64,000 nucleotides of DNA from NCBI GenBank assembly GCA_021234155.1, contig JAJEKV010000002.1, forward strand, positions 774,295-838,294, given 5' to 3'. Positions 23,751 through 33,543 of the stretch are shown here, in pieces (within the stretch, counting starts at the first letter, position 1; each line of letters opens with the position of its first letter). Below the pieces are notes generated by a model, which was not told the origin of the DNA, did no database searches, and worked only from the letters and a program-made list of their open reading frames with translations. Made by a program: the position numbers and the translations under genes. The DNA comes from Isoetes taiwanensis (lineage: Eukaryota; Streptophyta; Lycopodiopsida; Isoetales; Isoetaceae).

Positions 23751-25165
23751 TTAGGTGGCATGTTGGAGCCTAGGTGGCATGTTTGAGCCACCTTGGCATG
23801 TTGGAGCCTTGGTGGTATGTTGGAGCCTAGGTGGCATGTTGGAGCCTAGGTGGCATGCTTGAGCCTAGGTGGCATGTTGGAGCCTGCGTGGCATGTTTGA
23901 GGCACCTTGGCATCTTAGGTGGCATGTTGGAGCCTAGGTGGCATGTTGGAGCCCTTGTGGCATGTTTGAGCCACCTTGGAATGTTTGAGCCAACTAGTTG
24001 GCATGTTGGAACCCATGTGGCATATGCATGTTTGGGCCACCTTGGCACGTTGGAGCCTAGGTGGCATGTTGGAGCCCACGTGGCATGTTTGAGCCACCTT
24101 GGCATATTTGGGCCTAGGTGGCATGTTGGAGCCTAGGTGGCAAGTTGGAGACTATGTGGCATGTTGGAGCCTAGATGGCATGTTCGAGACTATGTGACAT
24201 GTTGGAGACTAGGTGGCATGTTTTAGCCACCATGGCATGTTTTAGCCTAGGTGGCATGTTGGAGCCCACAGGCATGTTTGAGCATGTTGGAACCTAGGTG
24301 GCATATTTGAGCCACCTTGGCATGTTTTAGCCTAGGTGGCATGTTGGAGCCTCTGGCGGCATGTTTGAGCCACCTTGGCATGTCTGAGCCTAGGTGGCAT
24401 GTTGGAGCCTAGGTGGCATGTTGGAGCCTAGGTGTCATGTTGGAGCCTAGGTGGCATGTTGGAGCTCGCGTGACATGTTTGAGCCAACTAGGTGGCATTT
24501 TGGAACCCACGTGGCATGTTTGGGCCACCTTGGCACGTTGGAGCCTAGGTGGCATGTTGGAGCCCACGTGGCATGTTTGAGCCACCTTGGCATATTTGGG
24601 CCTAAATGGCATGTTGGTGCCTAGGTGGCACGTTGGAGCCTAGTTGGCATGTTGGAGCCTACGTGGCATGTTGGAGCATAGGTGGCATATTTGAGCCACC
24701 TTGGCACGCTTGGGCCTAGGTGGCACGTTGGAGCCACCTTGGCATGTTGGAGCTCACGTGGCATGTTGGAGGCATGTTAGAGCCTAGGTGGCATGCTAGG
24801 TGGCATGTTGGAGCCTACGTGGTATGTTGGAGCGTAGGTGGCATGTTGGAGCCTACGCGGCATGTTGGAGCCTAGGTGGCATGTTTGAGCCACCTTGGCA
24901 CGCTTGAGCCTAGGTGGCATGTTGGAGCCCAGGTGGCACGTTGGAGCCAAGGTGGCATGCTAGAGCTCACGAGGCATGTTGGAGCCTAGTTGGCATGTTG
25001 GAGCCTACGTGGCATGTTGGAGCCTACGTGGCATGTTGGAGCCTAGGTGGCATATTTGAGCCACCTTGGCACGCTTGAGCCTATGTGGCACGTTGGAGCC
25101 ACCTTGGCATGTTGGAGCTCACGTGGCATGTTGGAGCTCACGTGGCATGTTGGAGCCCAGGTGGC
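23751..25165. repeat. 19-bp minisatellite, block A left part
   Basis: Tandem 19-bp units of three main kinds: GGCATGTTGGAGCCTAGGT, GGCATGTTGGAGCCCACGT and GGCATGTTTGAGCCACCTT. The array continues at 30146 after the copia insertion, so it was about 1.9 kb before the insertion. Long frames on both strands here are products of the repeat. Confidence 0.9.
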
Positions 25166-25497
25166 TGTCAAGGTTGCACCAAGAAAGGGAGAGAAGGGGA
25201 TGCACACCAATATCCGAGAGCGCAAGCTCCCAAAACAAAGGCAAATAGGAATTGTATTAATCGTAAGTATGAATACAAGATATAAAAAGGCGATAATAAT
25301 CGCGCTCCAAGTTACCAACCACACATAATTATGCCGTGAACTAATTAAGGCAAGTCGGGTGCCGTGAAGCTAATTAAGGCAAGTGGGTGGGCTGGTGTAG
25401 GTGCCGATGAAGTGCCGATTCAAGATATAGACAAGAGTCTTTGTCGTGTCTTGCCGTCAAGCGACAAGATGGTGATCTCGATATCATATATCTCGAC
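25166..25497 (-). repeat. Copia 3' LTR (left copy)
   Basis: About 331 bp matching 29798-30145. On the plus strand it begins TGTCAAGGTTGCACC and ends ATATCATATATCTCGAC. The terminal CA seen in the other copy is replaced at the junction with the interior. The minus-strand interior next to it is purine-rich (AAGGAGGAGG), as expected of a polypurine tract. Confidence 0.9.
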
Positions 25498-26209
25498 CTC
25501 CTCCTTGATGAGAGAGGTCACCATCTCCATGCTCAACCTCCTCCTCCACGGAGATGAGATCTGGAATCTATCAAGACCAATACCAAGTCGATGTCGCTCA
25601 AAGAGCTCACGAGCCAAAGGCTTAGTCAAGAGATCCGGTATTGTCCCGATGTAGGAACATGCTCAATAACGAACCCGCTTATCAGCCACAAGGTCCTTTA
25701 CAAAATGATAATGCTTGGGAACATGCTTAGATTTTGGATGTCGAACTTCACCGAGCACCAATCAATGCCACCTTTGTTATCCATGAGCATCCTTGCTGGT
25801 CCAGAGTGCATTGCCCAATGCCGGCAAGAAAGTCCTTGAAACTAATGATCTCACACCTGCCGTAGATGCCGCAACATACCGCTTCGAGTGGATGAAAGAG
25901 ATACATGCCCTTGTTTCTTGCTGATCCAAGCAATGGCAGCATTGGAAAGCGAAAACAAATGGGATGTGGACTGGAGTTGTCTATCACATCGCTAAGTGAG
26001 GAATCACTATATGTCAAGAATGAAAAAGCATCACTATTGCCGCGATATGTAAGGCCATAGTCACAGGTACCCTTTAAGTAGCGGAGAATGTGCTTGGCCA
26101 TTTCCCAATGCTTATGACCTGGATCCGCTGAAAATTGGCGAAAAGAGCTATAATAAAGCAAATGCAATATCAGGTCTGGTGCAAACCATGCAACACATGA
26201 GGCTGCCAA
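25498..26209 (-). pseudogene. Copia RNase H region, frameshifted
   Basis: Blocks on the minus strand are HWEMAKHILRYLKGTCDYGL and FLTYSDSSLSD (the conserved copia RNase H start with its Asp). A broken middle follows, then HVPTSGQ and finally TKPLARELFERHRLGIG near 25575-25625, the usual C-terminal end of copia polyproteins. At least three frame changes separate the blocks. It follows directly after the open RT frame ending at 26210. Confidence 0.8.
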
Positions 26210-27142
26210 TCAATTGCCGAAATGGATAGAAAGACGTTCAGCATCTTTCTTAGTGAGAAGAGTACCTGGAGTCATAGGAACTTTAGATGGATTGCAATCA
26301 GCCATGCCAAAGCGCTCAAGCATTTCTTCAATATACTTCTTTTGAGAGATATGAAGAATCCCATTGTTCCGGTCTCTTGCAATTTGCAAACCCAAACAAT
26401 AGCGAGCTTCACCCAAGTCTACCATTGGAAACTTAGCAGCAAGCCTTGTCTTGAATTCAGCAATGTGCTCATTATTGTTGCCTATGAGCAAGGAATCATC
26501 CACATACAAAGCAATGATGAGTAAGAACTTGCCTTGACGACGGATGTAGACATTAGAATCAGCCTCAATAGGCTGGAATCCTTGGTCTTTGAAGAAAGAA
26601 TCTATGGTCTTGTACCAAGCACGTGATGCTTGCTTTAACCCATAAAGTGCCTTCGTCAATTTGCATACTAAATGCTCAGCACCAGCTTTGACATAACCCT
26701 GAGGTTGCTTCATATATATTTCTTCATCAAGTTTGCCATTAAGAAATGCTGTTTTGACATCTGTTTGATGAACCTCAAGATTATAATGAGCAGCAAATGC
26801 AAGAAGAATGCGAATGCTCATCATCTTGACCACTGGAGAAAATGTTTCCAAGTAATCAATGCCATATTCTTTGGTTGAAACCCCTCGTGCAACCAAGCGT
26901 GCTTTGTAGCTGCTGATGGTGCCATCAGGATGGAGCTTGCATTTGTAGACCCATTTGTTACCAACGACCTTCCTATCATGAGGAAGAGAAACCAAATCCC
27001 AAGTGCCATTTTGAACAATAGAATCCATTTCGTGGTCCATTGCCTGCTGCCAATGAGGTGCAGCAGCACATGAAATAGCTTCATGATAGCTGGTGGGTTC
27101 ACTGATAATAGCAGCACCACAAAACTCCATAATGCTGGGCAT
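26210..27142 (-). CDS. Copia reverse transcriptase domain, open
   Basis: A 310-codon open stretch is part of the pol polyprotein, not a separate gene, so its first Met is arbitrary. It holds the full copia RT signature. WQQAMDHEMDSIVQNGTWDL and GNKWVYKCKLHPDG are followed by YKARLVARG, YLETFSPVVKM, QTDVKTAFLNGKLDEEIYMK, ALYGLKQASRAWY, the catalytic box LYVDDSLLIG and GEARYCLGLQIARD. The RT would copy the element's RNA in cytoplasmic particles. It is the best preserved part of the element, with all catalytic aspartates present. Confidence 0.9.
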   Translation of the reverse strand: MPSIMEFCGAAIISEPTSYHEAISCAAAPHWQQAMDHEMDSIVQNGTWDLVSLPHDRKVVGNKWVYKCKLHPDGTISSYKARLVARGVSTKEYGIDYLETFSPVVKMMSIRILLAFAAHYNLEVHQTDVKTAFLNGKLDEEIYMKQPQGYVKAGAEHLVCKLTKALYGLKQASRAWYKTIDSFFKDQGFQPIEADSNVYIRRQGKFLLIIALYVDDSLLIGNNNEHIAEFKTRLAAKFPMVDLGEARYCLGLQIARDRNNGILHISQKKYIEEMLERFGMADCNPSKVPMTPGTLLTKKDAERLSIHFGN

Positions 27143-28440
27143 AATTTCAGCATAGAAAGCAAACCTTTGAGGAGGAAAACGTTTCCTTTTGCCTCGACCA
27201 AGTTCTTCTTCAACTCCTCCTTGATCAGGATGATCAAAATCACCTCCTGGATCAGATGGGTCAAGATCTCCTCCTGGATCGGATGTGTCAAGATCCTGCC
27301 GTGATCGTGAAAGCGAAGTCTGGGTAAAGCAGTCTTTAGGACAGCCGGACCGGGCCGGAGATGCCGAACTGCGCAGTCTTTGGAATATCGTAAACCGAAG
27401 TTCGATGGATTGGAAGCTATGGCGTCATCTGTTATCCATGCAGAGATATCAATAAATTCCACATTAGGAGTTTTTGAACCTTGCTGAAATGCCGAAACAT
27501 CTTCATGGAAAATAACATCGCGACTAACACAAAGCTTTTTGGTATCCGGATCAATCAGCCTATAACCATGCTTGCACTGGTCAGAGAAACCGACAAAAAT
27601 CATTTTCTTGCTGGTATGCTCAAGTTTCTTTGCGATTTGCTTTGGGAATAAGCATGAAGGCAAAGACATCCAAAGACATAAGCTAGACAAATTTGGCTTT
27701 ATGCCGGTGAAAGCTTGTTCAGAGTCTGATTTTTCAAAGAACATGGGCAATCTATTGAGAAGGTAAACCGAAAGTACCTTTATCGTCAGCCCAATATTGA
27801 ATGGGTGCCGAGGATTGAGCGAGCAAGCAACGTGCCATGTCAACAATGCTGCGATTCTTCCGTTCAAAGAACGCCATTATGTTGTGGAGTATGAGGCTCC
27901 CGGTATGTTGGCGCCAATACCATGATCGCCACAAAAATGGTTGAATGCTTGACCGGTAAATTCTCCACCATTATCGATCTCGAGCTTCTTAATCCGATGG
28001 GCTACTTGGTTCTCAACAAGCGCTTTCCATTCTTGGAAATGGGCAAATGCATCAGATTTCCGCTTCAAGAAATAGACCCATGTTTTCCTGCTCAAATCAT
28101 CAATGAATGTCAGAAAATAATAAGCACCCGAGAGAGAAGGAACATGAGTTGGACCACAAAGATCCGTGTGTACTAGTTCAAGAAGAGCAGTAGCACGAGA
28201 GCCAATGAGAGTAAAGGATCTGTGGTGCTGTTTGCCCAATGCACAAGCCTCACAACTTGCAAGAGTAGGGTGCTGATGAAGATCAAAACCGTCTACAAGT
28301 TGAGGCAGCTGGTTGAGTGCTTTTAGACCGATGTGTCCAAGCCTCTTATGCCATTGGATCACGCGGGTACCATTACCAGCAGCTACAAGAACAACTTGGT
28401 CAGCATATTCTTGGCCCAAATGGTAGAGATTACCCGTCAT
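27143..28440 (-). pseudogene. Copia GAG-pre-integrase and integrase, frameshifted
   Basis: The stretch 28440-27877 is open. It contains the pre-integrase zinc region (WHKRLGHIGLKALNQLP, CEACALGKQHHRSF), then the integrase core with HTDLCGP (first Asp), FIDDLSRKTWVYFLK and IDNGGEFTGQ (second Asp). The third acidic residue lies in FERKNRSIVDMAR near 27865 in another frame. The C-terminal part continues in yet another frame (FVGFSDQCKHGYRLIDPDT, VSRDVIFHEDVSAF). At least two frameshifts therefore separate the core from the C-terminal domain. Integrase inserts the cDNA and makes the 5-bp duplication seen here. Confidence 0.85.
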
Positions 28441-28586
28441 TTAATAGCACGAAAGCAAGGCTCTTTCCCCGTAACTTTGTCTGCGAACAATGCGTCGCCA
28501 CTATCAAAGATGACTTTTGTGCCCATATCGAGAAGGCGCAACAGAAATTAGATCTTTACGCAAAGTAGGAGCATACATTACCCCTT

Positions 28587-29746
28587 TTAGAGTGAAATTA
28601 CCAAGACTTGTGGGTACTTGAATGTCACCCATTCCGCAGATTTGATGCTCACTATTGTGCCGATTTGAACAATGTGATTGGAAGAGGTAGGTCTGAAATT
28701 TTCAAACCAATCTTTGTGCCAACTAATATGAGCTGTAGCACCGTAATCCATGATGAATTTGATAGAGCGAGGGGCTGCCACTTGTTTACAAAGATAAACA
28801 TAATCCGGGCTGCAAGGAACCACATTGGCTACACTTACTTCTTCAACAATTTGGGCCACATTGGCTGAAGCTTTGTTTGTCTCCAAAGCTTTCAGTTTGT
28901 GCTCAAGATCCTTCATCTTCTTCCTACATTCTGCTGCGGTATGATTGCCTTTCTTGCAATAGTGGCAGACACTATTTGCTTGGATCTGGTGGCCTTTCTT
29001 TGTCAAGACCCTTTGAAGCATTAAAACCATTGTTATTCTTCTTTTTCTTAGCTTTTTCATTCCCTTTGGCATAGGATTTAGGCTCAGAATGGCCTGCAAA
29101 GAAAGCATTATGCTCGTCTTTGATGATCCCAGCATCCTTCCTCATCATAATCTCCTCCTTGACGGAAGTGATTGCACGATTGAGATCCACGTCGGCAATT
29201 TGCATGAGATTGCTGCGCAAAGCATGGAAAGAATTGGGTAAGGATCTAAGAAAGAAGAATAATTGCAATGAAGGAGAGATCTTATTCTCTTCTCCAGAGG
29301 CTTCAATCTGCCGAAAGGTGTTCTTCATGCAATCTGCGAATTTGTCAAGACTCTCGGTCTCTTCCCAAACAAGATATTCACCACTTCAAAGATACAAATG
29401 CCCAATTTGTGTATGGGTCTTCTTTCATGCTCTTGGATGAGAGCATTCCATAAATCATGGCTGTTCTCCCTCCAACCTCATCAAGAAGAGATTCAGCAAC
29501 AGAAAGCCCAATCGTAGCCATAGCCTTGTCATCCCGGCGCTGCCAAGCATCAAGAACAGATTTATTCTTGCCATCTGCTGCAAGCTCGGGTGCTGGTTCT
29601 TGGCCACTAACAATTCCCCAAACTCCTTCAGCCTTAAGAATGAGAGTCATTCTTCTCTTCCATTGCTGGAAACCTGTGCCATCGAAGATTTGAATCACAC
29701 GACCGCCAGGGAAGGTAATCTGGTTGTAGCTTGCATCCTTCTCCAT
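28587..29746 (-). pseudogene. Copia gag with zinc knuckle and start of protease, frameshifted
   Basis: The start at 29746 (MEKDASYNQITFPGG) lies 51 bp after the 5' LTR. The N-terminal gag block includes FDGTGFQQWKRRMTLILKAE. The frame changes near 29380 and again near 29000. The zinc knuckle CHYCKKGNHTAAEC has exact C-x2-C-x4-H-x4-C spacing (about 28926-28967). The protease active-site region reads FIMDYGATAHIS at about 28720-28755, where copia proteases have DSGA. One base change (TAC for TCC) would explain the Tyr. Together with the frameshifts this predicts no functional polyprotein. Confidence 0.85.
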
Positions 29747-29784
29747 TCTTTGTGTTGATCTTGAATCAATCTCAAAGACATCTA

Positions 29785-29797
29785 GAGCTCGATACCA
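29785..29797 (-). other. Primer-binding site of the copia element
   Basis: Directly inside the 5' LTR the minus strand reads TGGTATCGAGCTC. It pairs with the 3' end of plant initiator tRNA-Met (expected TGGTATCAGAGC) except for one missing A. The same one-base loss occurs in the PBS at 61857. Confidence 0.85.
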
Positions 29798-30145
29798 TGT
29801 CAAGGTTGCACCAAGAAAGGGAGAGAAGGGGATGCACACCAATATCCGAGAGCGCAAGCTCCCAAAACAAAGGCAAATAGGAATTGTATTAATCGTAAGT
29901 ATGAATACAAGATATAAAAAGGGGCAGTAGATAATAACTGCTCCCGTTACCAACCACACATAATTATGCCGTAACTAATTAAGGCAAGTCGATTGCGTGA
30001 GCTAATTAAGGCAAGTGGGTGGGCTGGTGTAGGTGCCTGATGAAGTGCTGATTCAAGACATAGTCAAGACCTCTCAGGCTTTGAGTCTTTGTCCGAGTCT
30101 TTGCCAAGCAGCAAGATGGTGATCTCGATATCATATATCTCGACA
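29798..30145 (-). repeat. Copia 5' LTR (right copy)
   Basis: 348 bp with TG...CA termini on the plus strand (TGTCAAGG...CTCGACA). It matches 25166-25497 except for about 15 small differences, several being indels at CTG or CAG. Confidence 0.92.
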
Positions 30146-30639
30146 GTGGCATGTTGGAGCCTAGGTGGCATGCTAGGTGGCATGTTGGAGCCCGCGTGGC
30201 ATGTTGGAGCGTGGGTGGCATGTTGGAGCCTAGGTGGCATGTTTGAGCCACCTTGGCACGCTTGAGCCTAGGTGGCATGTTGGAGCCACCTTGGCATGCT
30301 GGGGCCCAGGTGGCATGTTGGAGGTGGTGGCACGTTGGAGCCTAGGTGGCATGCTAGAGCTCGCGAGGCATGTTGGAGCCTAGTTGGCGCGTTGGAGCCC
30401 ACTGTGGCATGTTGAAGCCACCTTGGCATGTTGGAGCCTAGGGGTGGCATATTTGAGCCACCTTGGCATGCTTGAGCCTAGGTGGCGCGTTGGAGCCAAC
30501 TTGGCATGTTGGAGCTCACGTGGCATGTTGGAGCCCGGTGGCATGTTGGAGCCTAGGTGGCATGCTAGGTGGCATGTTGGAGCCAGTGTGGCATGTTGGA
30601 GCCTAGGTGGCATGTTATAGCCTAGGTGGCGGAACCCGT
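30146..30639. repeat. 19-bp minisatellite, block A right part
   Basis: Continuation of the array interrupted by the copia element. It starts at the second target-duplication copy GTGGC and ends at TATAGCCTAGGTGGC, just before AACCCGTGAGAC, the same border as at 49626 in copy 2. Confidence 0.9.
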
Positions 30640-33543
30640 GAGACGGACATCACAAAGGTTACCGAGTATGGGCTTTCCTACGGTGCTCCTCAGGGAGGGC
30701 AAATGCAGTGCCTCCCTTAAAACCCAGTTATCCAGGCCATTGAATTCTCCATTCAAGTAACTTGCGCCGGCGCAGCAAAAAAAAATTCAAGATCCGGTAG
30801 GAGAACATATCAAACCGCCAAAGTGTCCCTGATGCCGAGTGTAGAAACCCAAGTGTTTTGTCGTTTCGGGCAAGCATAAAGACTCGGGAATGGAGATTTG
30901 ACTTAGCCTTTTGTTGCCAAACAGCGAAATTACCTAGGGGCCCAAGTTACACGGTCATTTTTGCAGCAAAGAACCACGAACCCTCTACATGGCGGTGATT
31001 CTCGCGACCTCCGCTAAGGCCAATTCACTACGAGCGTGTTGGGCGTGAGCTACTTTGGCTTTAGGGGCAGGGGTGGTCTTCGCCCGCTAAACTTGGTCTC
31101 GGGGTAATGTCAACGTTTGAGTTCGTTGGCGAGTCGGATCACAGCGAGGGGTGGGAGAATTGCCCGCCCTGCGTGGCCGGGGACCCTCTAGAGAGGACCT
31201 TTGGGTCGAAGGCCCTCGAAGGTTTTAGGGCTCCGTCTTTGTGCATCAACGCCTCCCACTACCTCTTGACATTGGTGCAAGATCCTGGTCCAATCTAGCT
31301 AGGGTATGGCCTCCAAAACGCGAAACCCCGTGGCCTTGCCGGGTTATTGTAGGGTTTACGTTATGGAGGTCAAACGTGGTCGGATTGCACTTGGGACCTG
31401 GTGTACCTTTTTCGAACATGCATGCGAGCCATGGCAACCGAAATAATGAGACTTTGGATCTATTGGTGATCCCAATCATTCCAAAAAATTTGCTACTACA
31501 AAATGTGTTCTTGACTTCTAATTGCGACCTTTGGGAGGAGGATAAATCCAAACCCCATTTCAGGGGTTTCTATTGCTTCTTGTTTTCAAGCTGCGGCTTC
31601 TCGACCATGTCTAGGGGGTGCAACCGAATAAAACTCGACCTCCATAACGTAAACCCTACAATAACCTAGCATTGCACAGGGGTTTATGTTTTGGAGGCCA
31701 TACCCTAAGCTTGATTGGACCAGGATCTTGCACAATGTCATGAGGTAGTGGGAGGGCATTGGCCTTGAAGAAAGGCGAGTCCTAAAACCTTCCGAAGAAG
31801 AAGTTCGACCCAAAGGTCCTCTGGAGGGTCCTCGCCACTGACGGGCAACTATCCCATCCCGAATCGCGGATCGACCCGCCAACGGACTCCAAACATCGAC
31901 ATTACCACGGAGACCAAGTTTCGTGGGCGTAAGACCATCCCCGCTCCCTAAGCGCCAAAGTAGCTCATGTCCAACATGTTCGTAGTGAATTGTCCTTAGC
32001 GGAGGGTGCGTAAGTCCGCCATGTAGAGGGTTAGTGTGTTTCTTTATTTTTGCAAAAATGACCGTGTAACTTGGTCCCTAGGGTAATTTATTTGTTTGGA
32101 CGACATGGCGGTTAAATCTCCATTTTGAACCTTTATGTACCGACAAAACAAAACTTGGGTTTCTACACGATCGATTGCGGGACACTTTTGCGGTTTGATA
32201 TGTTCTCCGTCTGGATCTTGAATTTTTTGAGATTGCTCGAAGCAAGTTACTTGAATGGAGAATTCAACTGGCCGGATAGGGAAACGGGACTTTCGGGAAG
32301 GGAGGCCGCGGCATTTGCCCTCCTGAGGAGCACGGTAGGAAAGCCTTGCCTCGTAAAATCAAACCCCATTTAAAACGGTTTCTATTGCTTCTTGTTTTCA
32401 AGCTGCGACTTCTCGACCATGTCTCAGGTGCAAGCCCGAATAAAACTTCGAGCTCCATAACGTAAACCTTACAATAAACCTAGCAACGCAAAGGGTTTAC
32501 GTTTTGGAGGCCATACCCCAGCCGATTGGACCAGGATCTTGCACAATGTCATGAGGTAGTGGGGGGCGTTGGCGCTAAGAGAAAGGCGAGCCCTAAAACC
32601 TTCCGTAGCGATTCGACCTAAAGGTCCTCTGGAGGGTCCCTCGCCCGCGGAGGCGGGCAACTCTCTCATCCGGGAATTGATCTTACTGCGCCTAAAGCGG
32701 ACTCGAAACATCGGCATTACCTTGGAGACCAAGTTTGGTGGTGTAAGACCACCCCGCCTCAGGAGGCCAAAGTAGCTCATGTCCAACATGTTAAGTAGTG
32801 AATCGCCCTAGTGGAGGTGCGCACATCGCCATGTAGAGGGTTCGTGTTTCTTTGCGGCAAAAATGACCGTGTAACTTGGTCCTAGGGTAATTTCGCTATT
32901 TGGGGACGACATGGCTAAGTCAAATCTCCATTAGAGCCTTTGTCTTTGCCCGAACGACAAAACACTTGGGTTTCTACACGATTCATTGCGGAGGACACTT
33001 TGCGGTTTGATATGTTCTCCCGGACAGATCTTGAATTTTTTTGAGCCTGCTCGAAGCAAGTTACTTGAATCATTCAAAGCAGGTTTCCCTATCCGGCCGT
33101 TGAATTCTCCATTATGGAGAATTCAACTGCCGGATAGGGAAACCGGTTCCGGAAGGGAGGCATTGGCATTTGCCTTCGGGAGGAGCACCGGTAGAAAAGC
33201 CGCCTCGGTAAATCCAAACCCCATTTCACGGGTTTCTATTGCTTCTTGTTTTCTACTGCAGCTTCTCGACCATGTCTCAAGTGCAACTGAATAAAACTCA
33301 ACCTCCATAACGTAAACCCTACAATAACCTAGCAACGCACAGGGTTTATGTTTTGAAGGCCAAAACGTGGTCGACTTCTTTGATAACTAGGTGGACCATT
33401 TCTAAACATGCATGGGGAGCCATGAGAACTGAAATAACAGAGTTTCGATCTGGTCGCCAATCCGAGTGACCCCAAACAATTTTGCTACTGCATAAGGCGC
33501 TCTACACTAGGAGGAGAATAAATCAAAATCCCATTCTTGCACA
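30640..33543. repeat. R' inverted-repeat region, copy 1
   Basis: Arms of about 640 bp (30735-31375 and 31635-32273) are reverse complements separated by about 260 bp. For example, TTGTAGGGTTTACGTTATGG near 31344 pairs with CCATAACGTAAACCCTACAA near 31645. A further direct copy follows at about 32280-33340. R' is a divergent relative of the R units (shared GTTTGATATGTTCTCC, GGCAACT, GACCAAGTTT and AACATG blocks in the same order). No frame is conserved among copies. Confidence 0.75.
33082..33144. repeat. Long local hairpin in R'
   Basis: GGTTTCCCTATCCGGC and GTTGAATTCTCCA are followed after TTA by their complements, giving a stem of about 30 bp with one mismatch and a 3-nt loop. It looks like a head-to-head junction of two R' ends. 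Confidence 0.8.

Larger units (their letters stand above)
25166..30145 (-). mobile_element. Ty1/copia LTR retrotransposon, complete but decayed
   Basis: The element is about 4.98 kb, oriented on the minus strand. It has two LTRs, a primer-binding site, and gag, protease, integrase, RT and RNase H in copia order. A perfect 5-bp target duplication GTGGC (25161-25165 and 30146-30150) shows a single insertion into the minisatellite. Copy 2 of the duplicated segment has an unoccupied array (about 49165-49185). Gag, protease-integrase and RNase H carry frameshifts, so it is not autonomous as written. Some of these may be sequence errors, because LTR differences cluster at CAG/CTG sites. Confidence 0.95.
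20068..32820. repeat. Segmental duplication, copy 1 (carries the copia insertion)
   Basis: Sequence from GGAGGACTTATTGAGAC onward is colinear with 36238-51785. Shared parts, in order, are the hypothetical coding fragment, AT-rich DNA, a GC-richer block with GCCATCGCCATAGC motifs, the satellite border, the 19-bp minisatellite and the R' inverted-repeat region. Copy 1 lacks the CACTA element: the site reads AAATGGAAAAGATGG at about 22585. It contains a Ty1/copia element that is absent from copy 2. Confidence 0.85.

Noticed and set aside
23751-25165. Regularly spaced repeats that might suggest a CRISPR array
   Set aside because: Units are contiguous 19-mers with no unique spacers, in a plant nuclear context and with no cas genes. 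It is a minisatellite.
31107-31882. Frames up to 142 codons in R'
   Set aside because: They lie in the inverted repeat, are not conserved in copy 2 at the same positions, and have no recognisable domain.
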